The notes under the pieces: generated by a model
Database searches by the model: none
What the model was told of the DNA's origin: nothing
The model's input: only the letters and a program-made list of their open reading frames with translations
Shown here: positions 45,499-53,679 of the stretch, in pieces
How positions within the stretch are numbered: the first letter of the stretch is position 1
How the letters are laid out: each line of letters opens with the position of its first letter
Source: Lachnospiraceae bacterium
GTDB taxonomy: Bacteria; Bacillota; Clostridia; Lachnospirales; Lachnospiraceae
Length of the DNA: 64,000 nt
NCBI GenBank assembly: GCA_015057585.1
Contig: SVEF01000007.1
Location: forward strand, 1 to 64,000
Direction of reading: 5' to 3'
Made by a program: the position numbers and the translations under genes

Positions 45499-46443
45499 AT
45501 GAATTTGGAATTTGGTAAAAGAATTGCAGTTTTACGAAAAATGCATGGAGTAACGCAGGCACAATTGGCGGAGTATCTGATGGTGCAGCCACAGACGGTT
45601 TCCCGTTGGGAGTCCGAAGGCGGGACACCGGATGTTGCGTTTTTGCCAAAGATTGCGGCGTTTTTCAGTGTGTCCATGGATGAACTTTTTGGAATGACAG
45701 ACATGGAGCAGATTGATAACCTGGTGTACAAATATTCCGTTTTGCGGGATGAAAAGTCCTTGGAAGAGGTTTTGCGGCGCATAGAGGTTGCACTGGATAC
45801 TTTGGAAGGAGAAACGGCTCCGGAAAGTACTGAAAAGCGGGAACAGCTGCTGGCATGGAAGGTACATATTTATATCCAGAAATCCAGAAAGGCACAGGAA
45901 GAGGCAGAATCTATTTTAGATGAACTCATGCAGAAAGCAGGAACAGAGAGCAAACTTTCTTTGGCGTTAAGGCTTCAGAAAAATCAATTTCTGATTCAGA
46001 AGGGAAATGGACGGGCTGTCTTGCGTGAAATGAAAGCAGCATGGCAGACCGAACAAACTTTAGAAAATCTGCGTTGCTATATGACAGCATTGATGGAAAT
46101 GGACCGTGCGGAAGACATTGTCGAACTATGGGACCAAAAAGAAGTGCAGGAACTGGTGTGTAAAGTAACAGAAGAATCCACACCGCTCTGGCAGATGATG
46201 TTCCTGGCAGTAGCAACGGAAGGAAGGGAAAACTGCTTTAAGAATCGTCTTGAGATATTCAAAGAAGCGGCAGAGGAAGCGGCTGTTTTTGAAGCGGAAT
46301 GGACATGGACCGGATTTTTGAAAGAAGCAGGGCGAGAAGAGGAAAAGGAAAAAGGCAAGAAACACTTGCTGGAATTGCTGGAGCGTCTTCCTTTTAATGA
46401 GTATTTGAAAATGAACTATAAAAAGAGAATACAAGAGATATAA
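45499..46443 (+). CDS. XRE-family transcriptional regulator with helical C-terminal domain
   Basis: This is a 314-residue protein. The N-terminal 65 residues are a Cro/CI-type helix-turn-helix (IAVLRKMHGVTQAQLAEYL, then QTVSRWESEGG). The remaining 250 residues are alpha-helical and TPR-like, which suggests a sensor or oligomerisation domain. AAAGGAG precedes the ATG at 45499; the frame is open further upstream but without a site. It has its own promoter and a downstream terminator, so it is a single gene. The target is unknown. Confidence 0.83.
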   Translation: MNLEFGKRIAVLRKMHGVTQAQLAEYLMVQPQTVSRWESEGGTPDVAFLPKIAAFFSVSMDELFGMTDMEQIDNLVYKYSVLRDEKSLEEVLRRIEVALDTLEGETAPESTEKREQLLAWKVHIYIQKSRKAQEEAESILDELMQKAGTESKLSLALRLQKNQFLIQKGNGRAVLREMKAAWQTEQTLENLRCYMTALMEMDRAEDIVELWDQKEVQELVCKVTEESTPLWQMMFLAVATEGRENCFKNRLEIFKEAAEEAAVFEAEWTWTGFLKEAGREEEKEKGKKHLLELLERLPFNEYLKMNYKKRIQEI

Positions 46444-46449
46444 GAACAT

Positions 46450-46488
46450 AGGCGAAATACTTTTGCGGTATTTCGCCTGGCTTGTTTT
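46450..46488. terminator. Terminator between converging genes
   Basis: AGGCGAAATAC and GTATTTCGCCT form an 11-bp stem with a 7-base loop, followed by GGCTTGTTTT. It lies between the XRE gene and the converging nuclease-like gene. Confidence 0.8.
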
Positions 46489-46495
46489 GCGGGGG

Positions 46496-47269
46496 CTATA
46501 AAAAGTATTCCTCTATGATTTGTTCAATGACGGACGGATTGAGAGGGTGGTTACGTGTCTCGTAGGTGGTAATCAGATGTATCGAGGGTACGATGCCGTG
46601 TGAGGTATATATCTCAAGCTTGGAACAGGCGTTTTTGATGTAAGACGGGTCATCCATCCGGCCAAAATGCTCCCAATAATATGTTTTGCCGGTTTTAGGA
46701 TGACGTATGGTGAAGTCGGGATAAAGAACGACATCGCCCAATATCAGAGCGCATTCATAGCGGAACGGAAGCTTGTTGTTAAATAGAGCCATGTCAATGA
46801 AGACTTCTGATTTGGAACGAAGCATATGACCGGAAACAGAACGATGGACAAGCTGCTCGGGATGTTTGGGATTTTGTTTGTATGGGGTATTTATCCAATC
46901 GGATAGCTCGGCAGAAAGAGGTAAAGCAGCGGAGAAAATAAGGTTTCTGTGTTCCGGGGAGTGGGAAAGAAAGTGTTCTGCGCTTTTGGTAGTCCGGTGG
47001 TGTTGCAGATAAGCGTCCAATGCTCTGCATTCCTGTTGCAGGTCCTCTAACAACAAGGATAAATAGTTTCGTTCTGCAAGCTTTGCGGCAAATTGTCTTT
47101 CCTTTTTAGGGATATAAATGGGAGAGGCCCCGTTGCTTAGATACCATTTAGAATAATTACCGTTATGTGTACAGAGTAATTTCCCTTCTGGGAGGGATTG
47201 TAATCTGGCTCGAAGTGCGGAAATTTGCTTGTTGAGCCGTTGGCGTTCTTTTTTGATTTGATAATACGT
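46496..47269 (-). CDS. PD-(D/E)XK nuclease-like protein with possible ACG start
   Basis: The predicted product has about 257 residues. The N-terminal third is a coiled coil (QIKKERQRLNKQISALRARL) with LPEGKLLCTHNG; the C-terminal half carries RSKSEVFIDMAL, FRYE, LYPDFTI and YYWEHFG, an arrangement that fits a PD-(D/E)XK nuclease core (Glu, Asp, Glu-x-His). A near-perfect AAAAAGGAGG lies eight bases before an ACG codon at 47269, and no ATG, GTG or TTG is near it. The frame is open to an ATG at 47434, but that extension would cross a promoter-like region and half of a large hairpin. So either ACG is the start or the start codon was lost. Function unknown; no restriction or toxin partner is adjacent. 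Confidence 0.6.
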   Translation of the reverse strand, partial: TYYQIKKERQRLNKQISALRARLQSLPEGKLLCTHNGNYSKWYLSNGASPIYIPKKERQFAAKLAERNYLSLLLEDLQQECRALDAYLQHHRTTKSAEHFLSHSPEHRNLIFSAALPLSAELSDWINTPYKQNPKHPEQLVHRSVSGHMLRSKSEVFIDMALFNNKLPFRYECALILGDVVLYPDFTIRHPKTGKTYYWEHFGRMDDPSYIKNACSKLEIYTSHGIVPSIHLITTYETRNHPLNPSVIEQIIEEYFL

Positions 47270-47415
47270 GACTGAAACCTCCTTTTTGTTTGTTTTGGTG
47301 GATGAGTATATTAAAGCACAGAACAAGAAAGATGTAAAGAGTGTGGGCAAAAGAGAGCGCAATGTGAATATATTTGTCCAAAAGACAGAGGAGATGTCGA
47401 GAATTATGAAGGATT

Positions 47416-47454
47416 TTGGGCAAGAGGAGTTCACATGAGGCTCTTCTTGCCCAA
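47416..47454. repeat. Large hairpin related to the 70-bp repeat
   Basis: TTGGGCAAGAGGAG and CTCTTCTTGCCCAA pair over 14 positions with one G-U pair and an 11-base loop. The core GGGCAA/TTGCCC is the same as in the tandem repeat that follows. Confidence 0.7.
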
Positions 47455-47467
47455 GAAATGCCAGTTA

Positions 47468-47655
47468 ATGGGCAAGGAAAGCCGAAAAACAGGAAACTTG
47501 CCCAAACACGGTCGAGAAGGCAACGAAAGCCATGAGAATGGGCAAGAAAAACCGAGGAAACAGGAATTTGCCCAAACACGGCCGGGAAGGCAACGAAAGC
47601 CACGAGAATGGGCAAGAAAAGTCAAGAAAGCCCGAACACCAGGAAGGCCCCGGAA
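47468..47655. repeat. 70-bp tandem repeat, about 2.5 copies
   Basis: Copies start at 47468 and 47538 with a period of exactly 70 bases, and a third, shortened copy starts at 47608. Each opens with ATGGGCAAG and full copies contain TTGCCCAAACACGG and GAAGGCAACGAAAGCCA. GGGCAAG at the start and (C)TTGCCC about 20 bases later can pair, so each full copy can form a hairpin. The period is not a multiple of three, so the overlapping 76-codon frame is not a repeat protein. The 366-base gap (47435-47800) holds this array and the promoter of the coiled-coil gene only. Confidence 0.85.
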
Positions 47656-47717
47656 GAAAAGATAAGAAAAGGAATCCCATGAGGAGATATGAAAAAGATT
47701 CTTAACAAAGATTTAAC

Positions 47718-47754
47718 TTGTGGCAGACCTGTTTTTAGTATAGAATATACTAAA
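47718..47754 (+). promoter_or_regulatory. Promoter with overlapping palindromic operator
   Basis: TTGTGG at 47718-47723 and TAGAAT at 47741-47746 are 17 bases apart. The perfect inverted repeat TTTAGTATA-GAA-TATACTAAA (47734-47754) covers the -10 box, the usual place for a repressor. Confidence 0.6.
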
Positions 47755-47765
47755 GGCAGGTTTGT

Positions 47766-47787
47766 CTTACTTTCTTCAGAAAGTAAG
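47766..47787 (+). promoter_or_regulatory. Hairpin next to the ribosome binding site of the coiled-coil gene
   Basis: CTTACTTTC and GAAAGTAAG form a 9-bp stem with a TTCA loop; the right arm covers the first bases of AAGGAG (47785-47790), so it could limit translation. Confidence 0.5.
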
Positions 47788-47800
47788 GAGTCATGGGGAG

Positions 47801-48967
47801 ATGATACAGACCATGCAATACAAAAGGGGGAAGCAAAAGGTGCAGGCACAAAAGACAGCTTATGAAAATGCAAAAAGAGAAAGAGAAACATTATTTGCAC
47901 TGATTGCCGAAAAGGAGCAACAGATTGAAGGACTGAAGGCGCAGGAGGAAAGGATTGTTTTGGCCTATCACAGGGCACAGGCGGACAGAAGCAGCATCAG
48001 CCATGCGATGTATGAGGGGGAACGGCTGCAGGAAGAAGTGGAGCGCCTGAAACAAAAAGAAGAGATAGAACAGAACATCCGGCAGCGGAAAGCAGAAGTA
48101 GAAAGTGAAGAAGCAGAGATTGCAAGAGAAGAGGAATTGCTTTCAGAAAAACGCGCCAGGTATACGGAATGCATCCGGAAGAAAGAACGGTTAACGGAAA
48201 TTTATCATCAGGGAATCGGTTTGGAAAAGCAGGAACGTGAGTTAAAAGAAGAACTCCGTGCGGCAGGACTCCAGGCGGTTAAGATGCAGTCGGTGGAAAG
48301 CATGCGGCTCCGTTATGCAGAACTGATGGCAGAATATGCACGGGTGGCTGCTGACAGCGAAGCAGACCCGAAGGATGTGCAGGATAGATTGGAAAAGATT
48401 GAAAAAGAGGCATTGTCTGAAAAAGCAACGATGGAACTTTTGCTGGAACAGATGGGTATCCGTGTGATACCGGGAGCACAGCCGCCGGCACTCACACAGT
48501 TCAGAGAACGGAGAAACGCGATTGAAACCGCATTGAATGATGTTTTAGAGCAGATTGATGTACTTGTAAAAGAACAGGAGGAATGTCTGCTTGCAAGAGA
48601 AGAGGCAGAAAAACTGGCGAAGGAAATTGAAAAGGAGCATGAGCAACTCGCCATGCGGACGGAAAAATGCCAGAGGATGAAGACAGAACTTGTAAAGATG
48701 CAGCAACTGGTGCAGGAGATTCTTTTGGAAACTTCGTATTCCTCCTCTGCAGAGGCTGAAGATGCCCTGCAACGTTTTATCAAAGAACAGGAAGAGAAAA
48801 AGAAGTTCATTGACCATGCAGAGGATGAGTATGAAGAATGGCAGCAGTCTTTTCAGGAAGAGACGGCTATGTTAGATCAGCTTTACGGACAGCGGTTGAT
48901 TCAGATGCAAAAGGAACAACTGGCAATGGAAGAGTATAACAAGAGTTTGAGAAACAGCCAACAGTAA
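47801..48967 (+). CDS. Long coiled-coil protein of unknown function
   Basis: This is a 388-residue soluble protein that is almost entirely charged heptad repeats: Glu/Lys/Arg/Gln-rich helices at about 10-165, 235-305 and 320-385, with a short non-helical break near 222-232 (MGIRVIPGAQPPALT). No Walker motif, signal peptide or membrane helix is present, so it is not an SMC ATPase in this form. The ATG at 47801 is chosen with AAGGAG ten bases upstream; a TTG at 47762 is also in frame. It ends 18 bases before the GH127-GH25 gene, so they are co-transcribed. A scaffold for that membrane protein is a reasonable guess. Confidence 0.7.
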   Translation: MIQTMQYKRGKQKVQAQKTAYENAKRERETLFALIAEKEQQIEGLKAQEERIVLAYHRAQADRSSISHAMYEGERLQEEVERLKQKEEIEQNIRQRKAEVESEEAEIAREEELLSEKRARYTECIRKKERLTEIYHQGIGLEKQERELKEELRAAGLQAVKMQSVESMRLRYAELMAEYARVAADSEADPKDVQDRLEKIEKEALSEKATMELLLEQMGIRVIPGAQPPALTQFRERRNAIETALNDVLEQIDVLVKEQEECLLAREEAEKLAKEIEKEHEQLAMRTEKCQRMKTELVKMQQLVQEILLETSYSSSAEAEDALQRFIKEQEEKKKFIDHAEDEYEEWQQSFQEETAMLDQLYGQRLIQMQKEQLAMEEYNKSLRNSQQ

Positions 48968-48985
48968 AACGAAGGAGGAACAGGT

Positions 48986-51900
48986 ATGGTAATTCGTGAT
49001 TTCGCTTTAAACCAGGTTGAGGTAACCGATGCGTATTTAAAAAACGCATTTCAGAAAGAACAGGAATATCTTCTGAGTCTGGATGCAGACCGTTTGCTTG
49101 CGGGATTTTATGAGATTTCCGGGAAAGAGCCGAAGAAGGAACGATATACCGGCGGCTGGGAAGACCAGGATATTGCGGGACATACGATGGGGCATTATCT
49201 GACGGCACTTGCACAGGTGTATGCGGCAACCAAAGAGGAAACTTTTTATCAGAAGTTAAATTATATGATAGAGTCTTTAGCGGAATGTCAGGCAGAGTCC
49301 GGATATCTTTCAGCGTTTCGTGAAGAATTGTTTGATAACTTAGAGCAGGGCAAGCAGGCGTGGGTACCGTGGTATACGCTGCACAAGGTATTGTCCGGCT
49401 TAATCCGTGTTTATCAGCTGACTAAGATTCCGACAGCCATGAGCGTTGCCATCCGTCTGGGAACCTGGGTATCCAACCGGGTAAAACTTTGGGATGACGC
49501 CATGAAGGAGCAGGTGCTTGCGACGGAATACGGCGGAATGAATGACTGTCTCTATGAACTTTATAAAGAGACAGGAAAAATTGAATTTATGATGGCGGCA
49601 GAGAAGTTTGATGAGGTGCCGTTATTTGACAGTATCCGTAAGGGAAATGATGTACTGGATGGAAAACATGCCAATACAACAATACCAAAATTTTTAGGTG
49701 CCTTAAACCGTTATCTTACCGTGGGCGATGACCAGGTATTCTATTTGGAAGCGGCAAAGAAGTTTTTTGATATTGTAACGGAAAATCATACGTATGTGAC
49801 CGGAGGAAACAGTGAATGGGAGCATTTCGGTGCACCAAAGATTTTGGCGGCAGAGCGGACAAACTGTAACTGTGAGACATGTAACACTTACAATATGCTG
49901 AAGTTGGCAAGAGGCCTGTTTCAGGTGACACAGGAGAAAAAGTATCTGGATTTTTATGAGGGAACGTTCTGGAATGCCATTGTGTCCTCTCAGAATCCGA
50001 AGACGGGAATGTCTATGTACTTCCAGCCGATGGCTACCGGATATTTTAAGGTATTCAGCCGCCCATTTGATAATTTCTGGTGTTGTACCGGAACCGGTAT
50101 GGAAAATTTCACAAAATTAAATGACAGCATTTATTATAAGCATGAGCATACGATTTATATCGGTATGTATATTTCTTCACGCCTGATTGATGACGTGATG
50201 GGCGTTGCCTTAAGAGTGACGGCAAATCTTCCGGAGGATAATGTTGTACGTGTTCTGGTCGAAAAGGAGAGCGAGGGAGAAACAAAAATTGCATTCCGGC
50301 GACCGGCATGGAGCAAAGTGGCATTTTCCGTGACGAGGAAAGGCAAAAACTTAAAGACGGAGGAAAAAGACGGATTTGTCTATGTTTCCGTTGAACAGGG
50401 AAAGACAGAGATTGAGGCGGTATTTGCTCCGGAAGTAGAGCTGCATCCGTTGCCGGATAATGAAAATGTAGTGGCATTTACCTTTGGACCGCTGGTGTTG
50501 TCGGCGGGGCTTGGTACACAGGAGATGGAAGAGTCCTGCACCGGAGTGAATGTAACGATACCGGCAGCGTTATCGGAAGTAAAAGATTATTTGGAGATTA
50601 CTTCGGGAACCGTAGAAGAATGGAAAGCACATCCGGAGAGGATGTTGGTACGTCAGGGAACTACGCTTAATTTCCGGCTTTCCGGCACGGATGAAGATAA
50701 AAACCTTGTATTTTCTCCTCATTATGCAAGATATGAGGAGCGCTACGGCATTTACTGGGAATTGAAGGAAGGATCAGAAGAGACACCGGAAACACCGGTG
50801 CCTGTGTCAAAAGAAAAGAAAAAATCCGGCGGAAGTAAAGTGTGGCTGGTTGCGGTTTTGGCCTTGCTGACGCTGGTGATGGTATTTCTCGTTGCAATTG
50901 AGGTATCGCCGCAGTTGAAAAAGAGTGTGATGAATCTGTTTGGAGGTTCGGGAGCAGTCGGGGAAAATACGCCGCCGTCAGAAGTGCCGGGGCCCACATC
51001 AGGCGGAAATAACCAGGAGACTGATCCAACGCAGATTCCGGCTGCAGAGGAATTCCATTATCTTGAGAACCTGGACGAGGAAGCTGCACTCGCCAATCAG
51101 AAAGAGTTACACGGGTTTACGGCAGCGGCAGAACAAATTGACGGAAAACAATATCTGACTTTTAATAACGGAAGTTATAAGGTTGCTTACAAGCATGAAA
51201 ACAGTACCAAGTCTTCTGAATCGCCGTTTGAAGTGCTGATTTTTAGCGGTGATAAAGTGGAGCGTTTCTTCTGGAAGTATTGTCTGGAGAGCGGTCGTGT
51301 GGACGAACTTTGTCCTATGGTCGGGGATTATTGCGGAAACGGACGGGAACAACTGGTATTTTCGTTCCGCGAGAAAAAGACAAAGGAAACAAACAATTTG
51401 CATATAGTGGCCGGAAATACGTTGAAGGAATATTTCTTTATTTCGCCTGAAACCATGCTGGCGGCACTGGTACAACCGACAGAGTACTTAGATGCCGGAC
51501 ATGCAGTGATTGCAGGCCTTTCGGCAGAGGGACGTGCGTATTATGTTTCGGTTCCGCACTGCTCTATGGAATTTGCGGATAAAATATACGAGGTAAAGGC
51601 GGAGGAAAAACTTCATTATACAGTAACGGCAGACGGAATTTCCATGAAGAGTTATGTCAGCCTCGGAGAAGGAAATTATATCGGTGAAATCAGAGGAAAG
51701 GTGCAGTTTACATCGGCGGATATGTTCCGCGTGAATACAGCATCGTTTTATCTGTATGCAGAGGATGATTTTACGGATCTTGACAGTGTGTCAATTGTAA
51801 CACCGGTGTCTGAGGAAACGCTTGGCATAGAGCGAATTACAGTGACCGGCGGAGCCGGAGAGCGGCTTTTGGTTCCGGTGCGTGAGGATATGGCCAAGCA

Positions 51901-52582
51901 CTCCTATCTGCAGGAAAATTTCCAAAAAGATGAAAAGGGATTTTTGGGATATTACGAGAATGGCATAAAACGGACGTTAACCGGCATTGATGTGTCCAAA
52001 TGGCAGTATGATATTGACTGGAAAAAGGTTGCGGCATCCGGTGTGGATTATGCCATCATCCGTCTGGGATTTAGAGGAACCGCGCCGGCAGGAAAGACGG
52101 CAATCGATCCGTATTATGAGCAGAATATCAAGAATGCCCTGGCGGCAGGACTCCAGGTTGGTGTATACTACTTTACGCAGGCAAGAACGGTGGAAGAAGC
52201 AGTAGAAGAGGCAAAGATTGTGATTGAAAATATCAAGGATTACAATGTGACTTTCCCGGTTGTATATGATACGGAATATACGGCAGACGGACGTGCGAAT
52301 GTGCTTTCCAATACAGACCGCACGGCGTGTGCAAAAGCATTCTGTGATACGATTCTGGCAGCGGGTTATACTCCGGTGATTTATGCGAATACCAACTGGT
52401 CAATTTTAAATCTGAATATGGAAGAACTGCAGGGATATGATTTCTGGTATGCATATTACGGTGAGAATTTATATTATCCGTATGATTTTACGATGTGGCA
52501 GTATACGGACAGCGGTACGGTGGACGGAGTCTCCGGCAGCGTAGATTTAAATATCAGTTTTGTGGACTATTCCAAGAGATAA
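48986..52582 (+). CDS. Fusion of GH127-type arabinofuranosidase, transmembrane helix and GH25 muramidase
   Basis: This is a single 1198-residue frame. Residues 1 to about 605 are a complete GH127 (DUF1680) domain with no signal peptide. The zinc/catalytic residues are present: Glu297 and Cys299 in CETCN, Cys366 and Cys367 in WCCTG. A lysine-rich KEKKKSGGSK is followed by one membrane helix (about 620-640), which by the positive-inside rule puts the N-terminal half inside the cell. A Pro/Thr-rich stalk and an unassigned beta-rich region (about 700-990) lead to a C-terminal GH25 domain (about 996-1198) with GIDVSKWQ (Asp1002), VYDTEY and MWQYTDSG. So a cytosolic sugar hydrolase and an extracellular peptidoglycan hydrolase share one chain. 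No frameshift or stop is seen at the junction. AAGGAGG precedes the ATG. Confidence 0.88.
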   Translation: MVIRDFALNQVEVTDAYLKNAFQKEQEYLLSLDADRLLAGFYEISGKEPKKERYTGGWEDQDIAGHTMGHYLTALAQVYAATKEETFYQKLNYMIESLAECQAESGYLSAFREELFDNLEQGKQAWVPWYTLHKVLSGLIRVYQLTKIPTAMSVAIRLGTWVSNRVKLWDDAMKEQVLATEYGGMNDCLYELYKETGKIEFMMAAEKFDEVPLFDSIRKGNDVLDGKHANTTIPKFLGALNRYLTVGDDQVFYLEAAKKFFDIVTENHTYVTGGNSEWEHFGAPKILAAERTNCNCETCNTYNMLKLARGLFQVTQEKKYLDFYEGTFWNAIVSSQNPKTGMSMYFQPMATGYFKVFSRPFDNFWCCTGTGMENFTKLNDSIYYKHEHTIYIGMYISSRLIDDVMGVALRVTANLPEDNVVRVLVEKESEGETKIAFRRPAWSKVAFSVTRKGKNLKTEEKDGFVYVSVEQGKTEIEAVFAPEVELHPLPDNENVVAFTFGPLVLSAGLGTQEMEESCTGVNVTIPAALSEVKDYLEITSGTVEEWKAHPERMLVRQGTTLNFRLSGTDEDKNLVFSPHYARYEERYGIYWELKEGSEETPETPVPVSKEKKKSGGSKVWLVAVLALLTLVMVFLVAIEVSPQLKKSVMNLFGGSGAVGENTPPSEVPGPTSGGNNQETDPTQIPAAEEFHYLENLDEEAALANQKELHGFTAAAEQIDGKQYLTFNNGSYKVAYKHENSTKSSESPFEVLIFSGDKVERFFWKYCLESGRVDELCPMVGDYCGNGREQLVFSFREKKTKETNNLHIVAGNTLKEYFFISPETMLAALVQPTEYLDAGHAVIAGLSAEGRAYYVSVPHCSMEFADKIYEVKAEEKLHYTVTADGISMKSYVSLGEGNYIGEIRGKVQFTSADMFRVNTASFYLYAEDDFTDLDSVSIVTPVSEETLGIERITVTGGAGERLLVPVREDMAKHSYLQENFQKDEKGFLGYYENGIKRTLTGIDVSKWQYDIDWKKVAASGVDYAIIRLGFRGTAPAGKTAIDPYYEQNIKNALAAGLQVGVYYFTQARTVEEAVEEAKIVIENIKDYNVTFPVVYDTEYTADGRANVLSNTDRTACAKAFCDTILAAGYTPVIYANTNWSILNLNMEELQGYDFWYAYYGENLYYPYDFTMWQYTDSGTVDGVSGSVDLNISFVDYSKR

Positions 52583-52602
52583 TAGAAAGCAGGAATGAAA
52601 TT

Positions 52603-53655
52603 GTGAGTTATGATTATACAGAAATTGTTCCGTACCTGTTACACTGGTATGACAGAAATGCTCGGATTTTAGCATGGCGTGAAAATCCGAAGCCGTATTA
52701 TGTGTGGGTATCGGAAATTATGTTACAACAAACGAGAGTGGAGGCGGTCAAGGGCTACTTTGACCGCTTTATCACGGAACTGCCGGATATCCGTGCTTTA
52801 GCAGAAGCAGAGGAAGAAGTGCTGCTGAAATTATGGGAAGGACTGGGCTATTATAACCGGGTCCGCAATATGCAGAAGGCAGCGCGGATTGTCATGGAGG
52901 ATTATGGCGGAGAATTGCCGGCGGATTATGAGGCATTAAAAAAACTGCCGGGTATCGGTTCTTATACGGCGGGAGCGATTGCATCCATTGCTTATGGGAT
53001 TGCCGAACCATCTGTAGACGGCAATCTGCTTCGTGTGTTGAAGCGGATTGCAGCAAGCTATGACGATATTACAAAAGAAAAGGTAAAAAAAGAACTGGAA
53101 GAAGACTTGCGGCGTATTATGCCAAAGGATCGTCCGGGAGATTTTAACCAGTCGCTTATGGAACTGGGGGCTACGGTCTGTATTCCAAACGGAAAACCGC
53201 TATGTGAGCAGTGCCCGGTGATGCATCTGTGCAAGGCATTTAAAAACGGCTGTGAGCAGGAACTTCCGGTAAAACCAAAGAAGAAGGAACGTAGAATTGA
53301 AGAAAGAACCGTTTTTGTGATGAAACAGGGGACGGTGGGAAAACAGGAAATTGCACTAAAGAAGCGGCCGGCAAAAGGACTGCTTTCCGGACTTTGGGAA
53401 TTGCCGAATGTTGACGGCTATTTGACAAAGGATGAAGTTAGGAGTATCTTTCCTAAGAGTGAGATTACCAGACTGCCGGACGGCAAGCATATCTTTTCCC
53501 ATGTGGAATGGAGAATGCGGTGCTATGAGGTGTTACTGAAAGAACTCAAAGAGGAAACTGTGATGAAAGAGGAAATTCACTTTTTTACAAAAAAGGAGAT
53601 TGAAGAGAGGATTTCTCTTCCGTCTGCGTTTGACTGTTGTAAAAAGTATTTATAA
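52603..53655 (+). CDS. mutY: A/G-specific adenine glycosylase
   Basis: This is a 350-residue base-excision repair enzyme that removes adenine mispaired with 8-oxoguanine. The helix-hairpin-helix LPGIGSYTAGAI is followed by the catalytic Asp in PSVDGN. Four cysteines (C-x7-C-x2-C-x5-C, with CEQCPVMHLC) bind the 4Fe-4S cluster; the first spacing is one longer than the classic C-x6-C, which I have seen in related Clostridia. The C-terminal NUDIX-like domain contains LSGLWELPN. The GTG at 52603 with AGCAGGA is the likely start; the frame is open into the upstream gene. It starts 20 bases after the GH127-GH25 stop. Confidence 0.93.
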   Translation: MSYDYTEIVPYLLHWYDRNARILAWRENPKPYYVWVSEIMLQQTRVEAVKGYFDRFITELPDIRALAEAEEEVLLKLWEGLGYYNRVRNMQKAARIVMEDYGGELPADYEALKKLPGIGSYTAGAIASIAYGIAEPSVDGNLLRVLKRIAASYDDITKEKVKKELEEDLRRIMPKDRPGDFNQSLMELGATVCIPNGKPLCEQCPVMHLCKAFKNGCEQELPVKPKKKERRIEERTVFVMKQGTVGKQEIALKKRPAKGLLSGLWELPNVDGYLTKDEVRSIFPKSEITRLPDGKHIFSHVEWRMRCYEVLLKELKEETVMKEEIHFFTKKEIEERISLPSAFDCCKKYL

Positions 53656-53679
53656 GCAAGAAGAAAGGGAGAAAAAAAT

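Noticed and set aside
47468-47655. Possible CRISPR array
   Set aside because: The copies abut directly without unique spacers, the unit is 70 bp and no cas gene is near.
47435-47665. A 76-codon basic open frame over the repeat region
   Set aside because: The 70-bp repeat period shifts frame at each copy, so the peptide is not repetitive; no ribosome binding site fits its start.
50700-50900. Two separate genes (GH127 and GH25) with a missed stop and start
   Set aside because: The frame is continuous, no stop occurs, and no ribosome binding site with a start codon was found at the junction.
52495-52602. Longer mutY start inside the preceding gene
   Set aside because: It would add 36 residues unrelated to MutY and overlap the GH25 domain; the GTG at 52603 has a suitable site.
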